NCBI GenBank assembly: GCA_030684775.1
Contig: JAUXXW010000040.1
Span: 1 to 53,402, forward strand
Direction: 5' to 3'
Length of the DNA stretch: 53,402 nucleotides
Origin: Pseudomonadota bacterium
Lineage (GTDB): Bacteria; Pseudomonadota; Gammaproteobacteria; Burkholderiales; Thiobacillaceae
Below are positions 1-7,208 of this stretch, piece by piece. Within the stretch, counting starts at the first letter, position 1. Every line of letters starts with the position of its first letter. Both the position numbers and the translations under genes were made by a program. The notes under the pieces are model-generated. The model saw only the letters and a list, made by a program, of their open reading frames with translations, made no database searches and was not told the DNA's origin.

Positions 1-35
1 CCTCGGGCAAGGCGCCCTGGAAGGTCTGGTCATGA
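1..35 (+). CDS. rfbF: glucose-1-phosphate cytidylyltransferase, 3' end only
   Basis: Only the last ten codons lie in the window (frame starting at base 3), reading SGKAPWKVWS and a TGA stop at 33-35. The APWKVW ending is typical of RfbF/DdhA, which makes CDP-glucose from glucose 1-phosphate and CTP. The stop overlaps the start of rfbG by ATGA, the usual rfbF-rfbG order. The call rests on this short tail plus the neighbour, so the function is well supported by context but not by domain evidence. Confidence 0.8.
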   Translation, partial: SGKAPWKVWS

Positions 36-1153
36 ACCGGAGCTTCTGGCGCGGCAAACGGGTCTTTTTGACCGGACACACCGGTTTCAAGGGTGGCTGG
101 CTCAGCCTCTGGCTGGCAGATATGGGCGCCGAGGTTCATGGCTACGCACTGCCTCCTCCGACCGAACCGAATTTCTTCAATGTGGTCGGCCTGGAACAAG
201 GCCTGGCTTCCAGCACCCTCGCCGACATCCGCGACGCCGAGGCGCTGGCCCGCGCCATGCGCGCGGCCCGGCCGGACATCGTCCTGCACCTCGCGGCGCA
301 GCCTCTGGTGCGCTACTCCTACACCGCGCCGGTGGAAACCTTCGCGGTCAATGTCATGGGCACGGTCAACCTGCTGGAAGTCGCGCGCCAGTCTCCCGGC
401 TTGAAAGCCATCGTCAACGTCACCACCGACAAGTGCTACGAGAACCGGGAATGGGTCTGGCCCTACCGGGAAAACGAGGCGATGGGCGGCGCCGACCCCT
501 ATTCCAGCAGCAAGGCCTGTTCCGAGCTGGTCACCGCCGCTTACCGCGCTTCCTTCCTGGACGCGGCAGGCGTCCATCTGGCCAGTGCCCGCGCCGGCAA
601 CGTCATCGGTGGCGGCGACTGGGCCACCGACCGACTGATTCCGGATTTCCTGCGCGCCCTTGATGCCGGGCAAACCCTGCGTATCCGCTCACCCCACGCC
701 ACCCGCCCCTGGCAACACGTGCTGGAACCCCTGGCCGGCTATCTGCGCCTGGCGGAGAAGCTGTTCGAGGAGGGAAGCGCTTTCGCCGAAGCCTGGAACT
801 TCGGCCCGAATGACAACGACGCCCGCCCGGTCGGCTGGATCGTCGAGCATCTTTGCAACCGGGTGGCCGGCGCCGACTGGGCGTGCGACAGCGCGCCTCA
901 GTTGCACGAGGCCAACACCCTCGCGCTGGACAGTTCCAAGGCCAAGGCGAAGCTGAGCTGGCACCCACGCTGGGACCTGGAAACCGCCCTCGGAAAAACT
1001 CTGGAATGGCACCAGGCTTGGCGCGGGGGTGAGGACATGGCCGCCGTGAGCCTGGCGCAGATCCGCGCCTACGAAGCACCTGTAGCGCGGGCGCCTGCCC
1101 TCGACTCAGATCGGGGGTCTAGCCTGCGTCGTGATGAAACGTTGTCGGTATGA
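32..1153 (+). CDS. rfbG: CDP-glucose 4,6-dehydratase
   Basis: A short-chain dehydratase of 373 residues that converts CDP-glucose to CDP-4-keto-6-deoxyglucose, the branch point for CDP-linked deoxysugars. The N-terminal NAD site reads LTGHTGFKGGWLSLWL, and the Y-x3-K active site is in DPYSSSKACSE with the upstream TTDK motif. The ATG overlaps the rfbF stop. The last 25 or so residues (after AYEAPVARAPAL) look like a tail added where a dispersed repeat (TGTAGCGC, from 1081) was read through, and the family normally ends earlier. The stop overlaps the next start by ATGA. Confidence 0.93.
   Translation: MNRSFWRGKRVFLTGHTGFKGGWLSLWLADMGAEVHGYALPPPTEPNFFNVVGLEQGLASSTLADIRDAEALARAMRAARPDIVLHLAAQPLVRYSYTAPVETFAVNVMGTVNLLEVARQSPGLKAIVNVTTDKCYENREWVWPYRENEAMGGADPYSSSKACSELVTAAYRASFLDAAGVHLASARAGNVIGGGDWATDRLIPDFLRALDAGQTLRIRSPHATRPWQHVLEPLAGYLRLAEKLFEEGSAFAEAWNFGPNDNDARPVGWIVEHLCNRVAGADWACDSAPQLHEANTLALDSSKAKAKLSWHPRWDLETALGKTLEWHQAWRGGEDMAAVSLAQIRAYEAPVARAPALDSDRGSSLRRDETLSV
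1081..1110 (+). repeat. degenerate REP-like repeat half inside the end of rfbG
   Basis: TGTAGCGCGGGC begins here and matches the arm type seen at 9783 (TGTAGCGCAGGC) and 48156 (TGTAGCGCCGGC). In this copy the TAG is out of frame, so the repeat is translated as part of the RfbG C-terminal tail. The partner arm is degenerate. The assignment to the same family rests on the shared first eight to ten bases only. Confidence 0.45.
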
Positions 1154-1713
1154 GCACCCGTTTCGACCTTCACACCACCGCCCTTGCCGGCTTGCTGGTC
1201 TTGCAACGCAAGCCGCTGGGCGACAGTCGCGGCTACCTTGAGCGGATGTTCTGCGCCGAGGAACTCGAACCGCTTCTGGCCGGCCGACGCATTGTCCAGA
1301 TCAACCACACCCACACTACCGCCCGAGGCACCGTGCGCGGACTGCATTTCCAGTACCCTCCCCACGCCGAAATCAAGTTCGTCAGTTGCCTACGTGGCGA
1401 GGTGTTCGATGTCGCTGTAGATCTGCGCCGCGACTCACCCACCTTCCTGCGCTGGCATGGCGAAACGCTCAGCGCCGATAACTACCGCACCCTATTCATT
1501 CCTGAAGGCTTCGCCCACGGCTTTCAGACTCTGACCGACGACTGCGAGATGCTCTATTTCCATACCACCGCGTACCGGGCGGAAGCGGAAGGCGCTTTGA
1601 ATGCTCAAGACTCACGATTGGCAATCACTTGGCCGCTACCAGTACAAAATCTATCCGCTCGGGATGCCACACATCCTCTTCTGGCCGAAAACTTTCTCGG
1701 ACTACCCATATGA
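1150..1713 (+). CDS. RmlC-like sugar 3,5-epimerase (dTDP-4-dehydrorhamnose 3,5-epimerase family)
   Basis: A 187-residue cupin epimerase. RGLHFQ carries the family's catalytic histidine, and FIPEGFAHGFQTL is the conserved strand near the active site. Members epimerise 4-keto-6-deoxy nucleotide sugars at C3, C5 or both. Following rfbG, the likely substrate is the CDP-4-keto-6-deoxyhexose rather than a dTDP sugar, which is an inference from position. It overlaps rfbG and the following methyltransferase by ATGA at each end, so it is translationally coupled. Whether it acts at C3, C5 or both cannot be read from the sequence. Confidence 0.88.
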   Translation: MSTRFDLHTTALAGLLVLQRKPLGDSRGYLERMFCAEELEPLLAGRRIVQINHTHTTARGTVRGLHFQYPPHAEIKFVSCLRGEVFDVAVDLRRDSPTFLRWHGETLSADNYRTLFIPEGFAHGFQTLTDDCEMLYFHTTAYRAEAEGALNAQDSRLAITWPLPVQNLSARDATHPLLAENFLGLPI

Positions 1714-2939
1714 AATGTCGCCACTGCGGATCGGAACTGAAACTGCCCCTGGTTGACCTGGGCAGCGCGCCCCCCTCCAACGCCTACCTCACCGAACAGA
1801 CCCTGCACGCGCCGGAGAAATGGTTTCCCCTGCGCGTGCTGGTCTGCGAACACTGCTGGCTGGCGCAAACCGAGGACTTCTCCCAGGCGCACGAATTATT
1901 CGACGCCGACTACGCCTATTTCAGCGGCTTTTCCAGCAGTTGGCTGGCCCATAGCGAACGCTATGTGATGGACATGGTGACGCGCTTCGGCCTCGACACC
2001 GACAGCCATGTCGTGGAAATCGCCGCCAACGACGGCTACCTGTTGCAGTACGTCCAGGCACGCGACATCCCCTGCACCGGGATAGAGCCCACTGCGAGCA
2101 CCGCCGCCGCCGCCCGCGCCAAGGGCATCTCCATCGTGCAGGATTTCTTCGGCGTGCGCCTGGCCAAGGCGCTTGTCGCCCAGGGCAAACTGGCCGATCT
2201 GACCACCGCCAACAACGTGCTCGCCCATGTGCCGGACATCAACGATTTCGTCGCCGGCTTCGCCCACCTGCTCAAGCCGCAAGGGGTGGCCACCTTCGAA
2301 TTTCCCCATCTGTTGCACCTGCTCGCGGAAAACCAGTTCGATACCATCTACCACGAACATTTTTCCTACCTCTCGCTCACTGCGGTGGAACGCATCTTCG
2401 CGGCCAACGGCCTCACCGTGTTCGACGTGGAGGAACTACCCACCCACGGCGGCAGCCTGCGCGTCTACGCGCAGCGCGCCGACACGGGCCGGCAGCCGCG
2501 CGATGCACGGGTGGCGGCACTTCTTGACCGGGAAAATGACGCCGGCATGACTGATGCCGGCAGCTACGCCGGGTTCCAGGCGAAAACCGAACGGGTCAAA
2601 GACGACTTCCTGCTGTTTCTCCTGGAAGCGAAACGCCAGGGCAAAACGGTCGCGGCCTATGGCGCGGCGGCCAAGGGCAACACCCTGATGAACTACGCCG
2701 GTGTGCGCCCCGACCTGATCTCCTTCGTGGTGGATCGCAACCCGGCCAAACAGGGCAAGTTCATGCCCGGAAGCCGCATCCCCATCGTCGAGGAAGCGCG
2801 GTTGCGCGCCGACAAGCCCGACTACGTCGTCATCCTGCCGTGGAACCTGAAGCCGGAAGTGATGGAACAGCTCGCCTACGTCCGGGAATGGGGCGGGCGG
2901 TTCGTCACGGCGGTGCCGACCTTGTGGACGGCGTCATAA
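1710..2939 (+). CDS. sugar C-methyltransferase with N-terminal zinc-binding domain (TylC3/NovU type)
   Basis: This 409-residue protein has the three-part layout of deoxysugar C-methyltransferases. A zinc-binding head carries Cys3, Cys6, Cys46 and Cys49 (CRHC and CEHC). A SAM-binding middle has VVEIAANDGYLLQYV near residue 95. A C-terminal Rossmann-like part contains AAYGAAAKGNTLMNY. The motif LPTHGGSLRVYA is typical of the family active site. Such enzymes add a methyl group to carbon next to a 4-keto group. Start at 1710 (ATGA overlap with the epimerase) is preferred over an upstream in-frame ATG lying inside that gene. With rfbG and the epimerase it implies a branched CDP-sugar. Confidence 0.9.
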   Translation: MKCRHCGSELKLPLVDLGSAPPSNAYLTEQTLHAPEKWFPLRVLVCEHCWLAQTEDFSQAHELFDADYAYFSGFSSSWLAHSERYVMDMVTRFGLDTDSHVVEIAANDGYLLQYVQARDIPCTGIEPTASTAAAARAKGISIVQDFFGVRLAKALVAQGKLADLTTANNVLAHVPDINDFVAGFAHLLKPQGVATFEFPHLLHLLAENQFDTIYHEHFSYLSLTAVERIFAANGLTVFDVEELPTHGGSLRVYAQRADTGRQPRDARVAALLDRENDAGMTDAGSYAGFQAKTERVKDDFLLFLLEAKRQGKTVAAYGAAAKGNTLMNYAGVRPDLISFVVDRNPAKQGKFMPGSRIPIVEEARLRADKPDYVVILPWNLKPEVMEQLAYVREWGGRFVTAVPTLWTAS

Positions 2940-2967
2940 TCCCGGCAACCCTAGCGAGAGACACGCC

Positions 2968-3243
2968 ATGCAACCGATACGCCAGATCGTCAGCGATATG
3001 CCCGCGCTCTATCCCGTGCCGCCCGAGGTACAGCATCGACGGGTGGAAATCATCCTTTGGCCGCTTACCCAGGACGATGCCCAGACAATGCCGGTCGCCA
3101 CGTCAGAACTGCCACGAGGCAGCGCCAGGCGTGCTCTGGAACTGCTCGCCCAGCCCCGTTTCAACTACCGTCCCCCTGCATCCGCTGCCGAAGTCGAAGC
3201 CCGGATCAGAGAACTACGCGAGGATCGGGACGGGCTTTCATGA
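2968..3243 (+). CDS. putative antitoxin partner of a PIN-domain toxin
   Basis: A small protein of 91 residues beginning MQPIRQIVSDMPALYPVPPE and containing HRRVEIILWPL. This front resembles the short antitoxins commonly coupled to PIN toxins (I-x-D-x-P pattern, then HRRVEVI). The rest is charged and low in clear motifs. Its TGA overlaps the ATG of the PIN gene by ATGA. A purine-rich GCGAGAGA stretch precedes the ATG. The role is inferred mainly from its position before the toxin. Confidence 0.65.
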   Translation: MQPIRQIVSDMPALYPVPPEVQHRRVEIILWPLTQDDAQTMPVATSELPRGSARRALELLAQPRFNYRPPASAAEVEARIRELREDRDGLS

Positions 3244-3653
3244 CCCGGCGCGTTTATCTCGACACCTGCTGCGTCATCTACCTGCTGGAAGACGTACCCA
3301 GCTTCAGTGAAGCCATGTACAAACGCATGGCCGACAACCTGGACTGTTTGTTTTGCGTCTCGCCCCTGGTACGTCTGGAAGCGCTGGTCAAACCATCGAT
3401 GGACGGAGATCGACGGCTCATCGATAACTACGAGTATTTCCTCCACGATCAGGAATGGTTGAGCATGAGCGACACCACCTTCGACCAAGCCATGTGGCTA
3501 CGGGCCAAACATCGCATCAAGACACAGGATGCCCTGCATCTTGCCGTCGCCCTCCAGCACGAATGTGCCGAGTTCTGGACCAACGATGGCCAACTCGTCA
3601 GGGCCATGCCTGGATTCGTCGTCAACGCGTTTTCCGAGTCCACTTCACCATGA
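3240..3653 (+). CDS. PIN-domain ribonuclease toxin (VapC-like)
   Basis: A protein of 137 residues with the PIN fold pattern. It has VYLDTCCVIYLLE with the first acidic residue (Asp8), SPLVRLEALVKP with the second, and KTQDALHLAVAL with the third, followed by FWTNDGQL with a final acidic residue. PIN toxins are Mg-dependent RNases that cut tRNA or other RNA. The start at 3240 overlaps the antitoxin stop; upstream in-frame codons belong to a shadow frame. The gene sits inside the CDP-sugar operon, and its stop overlaps a small open frame that in turn overlaps the aminotransferase, an unusual coupling of a toxin module to sugar genes. Confidence 0.85.
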   Translation: MTRRVYLDTCCVIYLLEDVPSFSEAMYKRMADNLDCLFCVSPLVRLEALVKPSMDGDRRLIDNYEYFLHDQEWLSMSDTTFDQAMWLRAKHRIKTQDALHLAVALQHECAEFWTNDGQLVRAMPGFVVNAFSESTSP

Positions 3654-3790
3654 AGATCGACAACACAGATCTGACCGGTCGACACACAGCCACGCGGAAC
3701 CCCACTGCTCTCATGCAGACCCGAATCGCCACTATCCGCGAATGGAATGGAGTCTTCGTCGTCACCGTGCCGCAACCGGAAGTGTCATGA
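3650..3790 (+). CDS. small open frame of 46 codons bridging the toxin and the aminotransferase
   Basis: It starts on an ATG overlapping the PIN stop (ATGA) and stops on a TGA overlapping the next ATG (ATGA), so it exactly fills the gap. The second half, MQTRIATIREWNGVFVVTVPQ, is faintly like the front of AbrB-type antitoxins (RIRKWGNSLAVRIP), but this is weak. It may be a real small protein, a remnant, or a linker cistron kept for translational coupling. No function is claimed. Confidence 0.4.
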   Translation: MKIDNTDLTGRHTATRNPTALMQTRIATIREWNGVFVVTVPQPEVS

Positions 3791-4899
3791 CCACCCGCAT
3801 CCACTACACCAAACCCTCCATCACCGAGCTGGAAGTTGGTTATGCCACCGACGCCGCCCGCAACGGCTGGGGCGAGCACTGCTACGACTATATCCACCGC
3901 TTCGAGGCCCTGTTCCGCGAACACCTGGGGGTGAAATTCGCCATCGCCACCTCCAGTTGCACCGGCGCCCTGCACATGGGCCTGGCCGCTCTGGGTGTCG
4001 GCCCCGGCGACGAGGTAATCCTCGCCGACACCGACTGGATCGCCAGCGCCGCGCCCATCACCTACCTGGGCGCGACACCGGTATTCGTCGACATCCGGCC
4101 GGATAGCTGGTGCATCGACCCGGATGCGGCGGCGGCGGCCATCACCCCGCGCACGAAGGCCATCCTCGCCGTGCATCTCTACGGCAACCTGTGCGACATG
4201 GACCGCCTGCTGGACATCGGCGAGCAACATGGCATTGCGGTGATCGAGGATGCGGCCGAAGCCATCGGCTCCATCTACCACGGCCGCCGCGCCGGTTCCA
4301 TCGGCCGTTTCGGCGCCTTCTCCTTCCACGGCACCAAGACCCTGACCACCGGCGAGGGCGGCATCTTCGTGACCGACGATGCCGACCTCCACGAGCGGGT
4401 GCTGACCCTGAGCAACCACGGCCGCGCCCGCAGCCAGAGCAAACAGTTCTGGCCGGACAGGGTGGGCTTTAAATACAAGATGTCCAACGTCCAGGCCGCC
4501 ATCGGCTGCGCCCAGATGGAACGCATCGGGGAACTCATCGCCCGCAAACGGGCAATCTTCGCCGCCTATCGGGAACAACTGGCCGGCCTGCCCGGCATCG
4601 CACTGAACCCGGAGCCGGAGGGGACACAGATCGGTGCCTGGATGCCCACCGTGGTGTTCGCGCCGGAGACCGACATCAGCCGCGAACGCCTGCAGGCCGC
4701 CTTCGCCGCCGCGAACATCGACGCCCGCGTGTTCTTTTATCCGCTCTCCGGCCTGCCCATGTTCACCCCGCACCCGGAAAACCGACATGCCTGGGATCTG
4801 CCGAACCGGGCTATCAACCTGCCGAGCTACCACGACATGAGTGGCGAGGACGTGGACCGCGTCGTCGCCGTCATCAAGGACTTGCTGCCGCATGCCTGA
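3787..4899 (+). CDS. DegT/DnrJ/EryC1-type sugar aminotransferase
   Basis: A PLP-dependent aminotransferase of 370 residues acting on keto nucleotide sugars. The PLP lysine is Lys184 in FHGTKTLTTGEGG, and Asp155 in VIEDAAEA holds the ring nitrogen. Because the lysine is present it is not an RfbH-type 3-dehydrase, where it is replaced by histidine; that argues against a 3,6-dideoxyhexose product. The overall pattern (EVGYATDAARNGWGE, TDWIASAAPITYLGA) is closest to perosamine-synthase-like 4-aminotransferases. In context it would aminate the C4 keto group of the CDP-sugar. It overlaps the upstream small frame, and the acyltransferase follows with an eight-base overlap. Confidence 0.92.
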   Translation: MTTRIHYTKPSITELEVGYATDAARNGWGEHCYDYIHRFEALFREHLGVKFAIATSSCTGALHMGLAALGVGPGDEVILADTDWIASAAPITYLGATPVFVDIRPDSWCIDPDAAAAAITPRTKAILAVHLYGNLCDMDRLLDIGEQHGIAVIEDAAEAIGSIYHGRRAGSIGRFGAFSFHGTKTLTTGEGGIFVTDDADLHERVLTLSNHGRARSQSKQFWPDRVGFKYKMSNVQAAIGCAQMERIGELIARKRAIFAAYREQLAGLPGIALNPEPEGTQIGAWMPTVVFAPETDISRERLQAAFAAANIDARVFFYPLSGLPMFTPHPENRHAWDLPNRAINLPSYHDMSGEDVDRVVAVIKDLLPHA

Positions 4900-5554
4900 T
4901 TCCACCCGATTCGTGCTCTGGGGCAGCGCCGGCCATGCCAAGGTGCTGGCGGAAATCATCGCCTTGCGGGCCGGCATGGTGCTGGCCCTGTTCGACAACC
5001 GCGAGGTGGCCTCCGCCCTGCCCGGCGTGCCGATCCACCTCGGCGAAGCGGGTTTCCGGCGTTGGGCCGATGCCTATGGCGATCTGCAAGGCGTGGCCGG
5101 CCTGGCCGCGATCGGCGGGCAGCACGGTCGTGATCGACTCGCCATCCAGCAGTTGTTCCGGACACGCGGCCTGAGTGTGCCCAGCTTGATTCATCACGCC
5201 GCCGTGGTCAGCGGCAACGCCCGCCTCGGCGCCGGCACCCAGGTGCTGGCCCTGGCCAACGTCGCCGCAGATGCCCGTCTGGGCGAGGCCTGCATCGTCA
5301 ACCACCGGGCGTCCGTCGACCACGAATGCATCCTCGGCGACGGCGTGCATCTGGCGCCCGGCGCTACCCTGTGCGGCTGCGTCACGCTGGGTGACAACGT
5401 ATTCATCGGCGCCGGCGCGGTCGTGCTGCCGCGCCTGTCCATCGGTGACGATGCCGCCATCGGCGCCGGGGCGGTGGTCACCCGCGACGTCCCCGCCGGC
5501 ACCACCGTGGTCGGCAACCCGGCCCGCCCGATCAAAACCCATCAACAGGAGTAA
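4892..5554 (+). CDS. sugar N- or O-acyltransferase (PglD/NeuD-like)
   Basis: This protein of 220 residues has the two parts of PglD/NeuD enzymes. An N-terminal Rossmann-like half (VLWGSAGHAKVLAEII) binds the nucleotide sugar. A left-handed beta-helix of hexapeptide repeats runs from about residue 95 to the end (VNHRASVDHECILGDGVH, IGAGAVV). The catalytic histidine is likely the one in SVDHECILG. Such enzymes acylate 4-amino sugars made by DegT-type aminotransferases, which fits the gene just upstream. The chosen ATG overlaps the end of the aminotransferase gene. Confidence 0.88.
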   Translation: MPDSTRFVLWGSAGHAKVLAEIIALRAGMVLALFDNREVASALPGVPIHLGEAGFRRWADAYGDLQGVAGLAAIGGQHGRDRLAIQQLFRTRGLSVPSLIHHAAVVSGNARLGAGTQVLALANVAADARLGEACIVNHRASVDHECILGDGVHLAPGATLCGCVTLGDNVFIGAGAVVLPRLSIGDDAAIGAGAVVTRDVPAGTTVVGNPARPIKTHQQE

Positions 5555-5558
5555 GAAA

Positions 5559-6311
5559 ATGTCCGAGGAATACAAACAGTTCAAACACGAATGCGTCGCG
5601 GAAATCGCCGCTCAGGGCGAAGACGTGGAAGCGATGGCGAAGACCCGTGCCTGGATGGATGATGCCAACCGCCTGAAATACTCCTACCACTTCGAGTGGC
5701 TCGGTCGCCCGATCATCCAATACCCGCAGGACATGGTCGCCATGCAAGAAATTATCTGGCGGGTACAGCCGGACCTCATCATCGAAACCGGCATCGCCCA
5801 CGGCGGCTCCCTGATCTTCATGGCGTCCATGCTGGAATTGAACGCGGCCTGCGGCGGCCCCGCGGACGCACGGGTGCTGGGCATCGACATCGACATCCGC
5901 GCCCACAACCGCGCGGCCATCGAGGCGCATCCCATGAGCCGCCGCATCGACATGATCCAGGGTTCCAGCATCGCCCCGGAGATCGTCGATCAGGTCAGGG
6001 CCAGGGCCCAGGGCAAACAAAGGGTGCTGGTCTCGCTGGACAGCAACCATACCCACGCGCACGTGCTGGCTGAGCTGGAGGCCTATGCCCCGCTCACCTC
6101 GGTCGGTTCCTACTGCGTCGCCTTCGACACGGTGATCGAAGACATGCCCGCCGACATGTTTCCCGACCGCCCCTGGGGTCCGGGCGACAACCCCAAGACC
6201 GCAGTCTGGGAATACCTGAAAAACCACCCCGAGTTCGAAATCGACAAGCAGATGGACCACAAGCTGCTGATCAGTGTCGCACCAGACGGGTATTTGAAGC
6301 GGGTGAGATGA
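5559..6311 (+). CDS. CmcI/rhamnosyl O-methyltransferase family protein
   Basis: A SAM-dependent methyltransferase of 250 residues in the CmcI family, often labelled cephalosporin hydroxylase. In surface-sugar clusters these proteins are usually taken as sugar O-methyltransferases. The SAM site is LIIETGIAHGGSLIFMASML, followed by LGIDIDIRAHN and VLVSLDSNHTHAHVLAEL, whose acidic residue and histidines form the metal site. A clear ribosome site (CAGGAG, 5544-5549) stands nine bases before the ATG. The stop overlaps the next gene. The likely target is a hydroxyl of the CDP-derived sugar, by inference. Confidence 0.85.
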   Translation: MSEEYKQFKHECVAEIAAQGEDVEAMAKTRAWMDDANRLKYSYHFEWLGRPIIQYPQDMVAMQEIIWRVQPDLIIETGIAHGGSLIFMASMLELNAACGGPADARVLGIDIDIRAHNRAAIEAHPMSRRIDMIQGSSIAPEIVDQVRARAQGKQRVLVSLDSNHTHAHVLAELEAYAPLTSVGSYCVAFDTVIEDMPADMFPDRPWGPGDNPKTAVWEYLKNHPEFEIDKQMDHKLLISVAPDGYLKRVR

Positions 6312-6616
6312 TGAGGCTCACTCCCGACCAGCAAGCCGCCATTCGTACTGCTGCCACCGAAGCCTTTGGTGGCGCAGTTGGCGTGTGGCTGTTTGGCTCA
6401 CGGGTCGATGATGACAAACGGGGCGGGGACATTGATTTGCTGATTGAAACACAGCAGCCTGACGTTGACGTGATTGTGCGGGCGGAACTGGCCTTTCTGA
6501 CGAAAGTAAAAACAAAACTGGGGGAACAGAAAATAGATTTACTGATAGATTACCCAACACGTCAATTTACCCCCCCCTATTTTTGCAATTGCCCGACAAA
6601 CAGGCATCCCGTTATG
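6308..6616 (+). pseudogene. MNT-type nucleotidyltransferase (antitoxin), frame-disrupted at a poly-C run
   Basis: The first 87 codons encode an MNT nucleotidyltransferase. WLFGSRVDDDKRGGDIDLLIE has the GS-x9-D-x-D catalytic motif, and QKIDLLIDYPTR follows. At 6570-6577 there are eight cytosines. With seven, the frame would continue TPPIFAIARQTGIPL and stop at a TGA at 6615-6617, the normal family ending at about 103 residues. With eight, the frame changes to TPPYFCNCPTNRH and runs on to 6943, fusing to the downstream partner remnant. The extra C may be a real mutation, a phase-variable state or an assembly error. Confidence 0.75.
6570..6577 (+). repeat. cytosine homopolymer (C8) at a frameshift
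   Basis: Eight C residues lie in the coding part of the MNT gene. Seven would restore the conserved family ending, so this tract sets whether the protein is full length. Homopolymers of this size are prone to slippage in the cell and in sequencing. Confidence 0.8.
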
Positions 6617-6907
6617 ATTGACGACATTCCCTCTTTGCGGTTACAGGAAGCATGGCGCGAATGCGAGCGGCATATTTATCATTTATTCCATGCCATGTCG
6701 TCTATCCGGACATTCTGGCCGCTAACCGGAAAGACCTCTCAAGAAACACAACGTAACCTATTGATTCAACCAAACGAGGATCGCCGGCAGCACCGATCGT
6801 TTCTTCGACACGCCTTTCGGCCCAGGCCGATTACTTCGTTAATAAGCGCAGTATCCACGCGGCTGAACAATGCAGCCAATCAAGTAAATCCAAAACATGG
6901 AGTGTCC
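6614..6907 (+). pseudogene. remnant of the MNT partner gene (HEPN-like, nucleotidyltransferase substrate-binding type)
   Basis: An ATG at 6614 overlaps the expected stop of the MNT gene. It begins MIDDIPSLRLQEAWRECERH and continues HLFHAMSSIR, a front typical of the partner protein encoded after MNT genes. After about 38 codons the similarity fades (FWPLTGKTSQ onward), and no frame restores the rest. The frame stays open to 6943 but ends inside the next gene, so the tail is not a real protein end. I read it as a decayed partner whose 3' half was lost or replaced, leaving the front half of a second module. Confidence 0.55.
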
Positions 6908-6908
6908 C

Positions 6909-7208
6909 ATGAGATTGAGTTCAGAAGACACGAACGCTATTAAAGAAACCTTCCTCCAGGTCTTCGACAAGGGCGAGCTTTATCTTTTTGGAAGTCGCGT
7001 CGATGACTCCCGAAAAGGGGGCGACATCGATTTGTACGTGGTGGCGGACGACAAAGTCCAACTCGGTGAAAAGCGCATCGAATTCCTGGCACGGGTCAAG
7101 CAGCGTATCGGTAAACAGCGCATCGACCTGGTCGTCGATCGCGGCACCCGGAGACCCATTGACGAGATTGCCAAGGCCGAAGGGTTATTGCTATGTCAAC
7201 AGCATTGA
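6909..7208 (+). CDS. mntA: MntA-type nucleotidyltransferase antitoxin
   Basis: An intact MNT protein of 99 residues. GSRVDDSRKGGDIDLYVV contains GS-x9-D-x-D (Gly28-Ser29, Asp39, Asp41), and KQRIDLVVD carries the third acidic position. MntA neutralises HepT by adding AMP to a tyrosine of the toxin. The ATG at 6909 has GGAG six bases upstream, which decides for it over the in-frame ATG at 6897. It overlaps the HepT gene by 16 bases. Its close likeness to the disrupted MNT gene upstream suggests two related modules in tandem. Confidence 0.85.
   Translation: MRLSSEDTNAIKETFLQVFDKGELYLFGSRVDDSRKGGDIDLYVVADDKVQLGEKRIEFLARVKQRIGKQRIDLVVDRGTRRPIDEIAKAEGLLLCQQH

Noticed and set aside
3650-3790. AbrB-type antitoxin
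   Set aside because: Only a faint likeness in the second half and too short for the fold; kept as an unassigned small frame.
3787-4899. RfbH-type CDP-4-keto-6-deoxyglucose 3-dehydrase
   Set aside because: RfbH has histidine in place of the PLP lysine and an iron-sulfur cysteine set; here Lys184 is present in FHGTKTLTTGEGG.
3622-4998. Long open frame (about 458 codons) on the minus strand over the aminotransferase
   Set aside because: Low-complexity Gly/Ala/Asp/Val composition typical of an antisense shadow of a GC-rich gene; the plus-strand aminotransferase has all its motifs.
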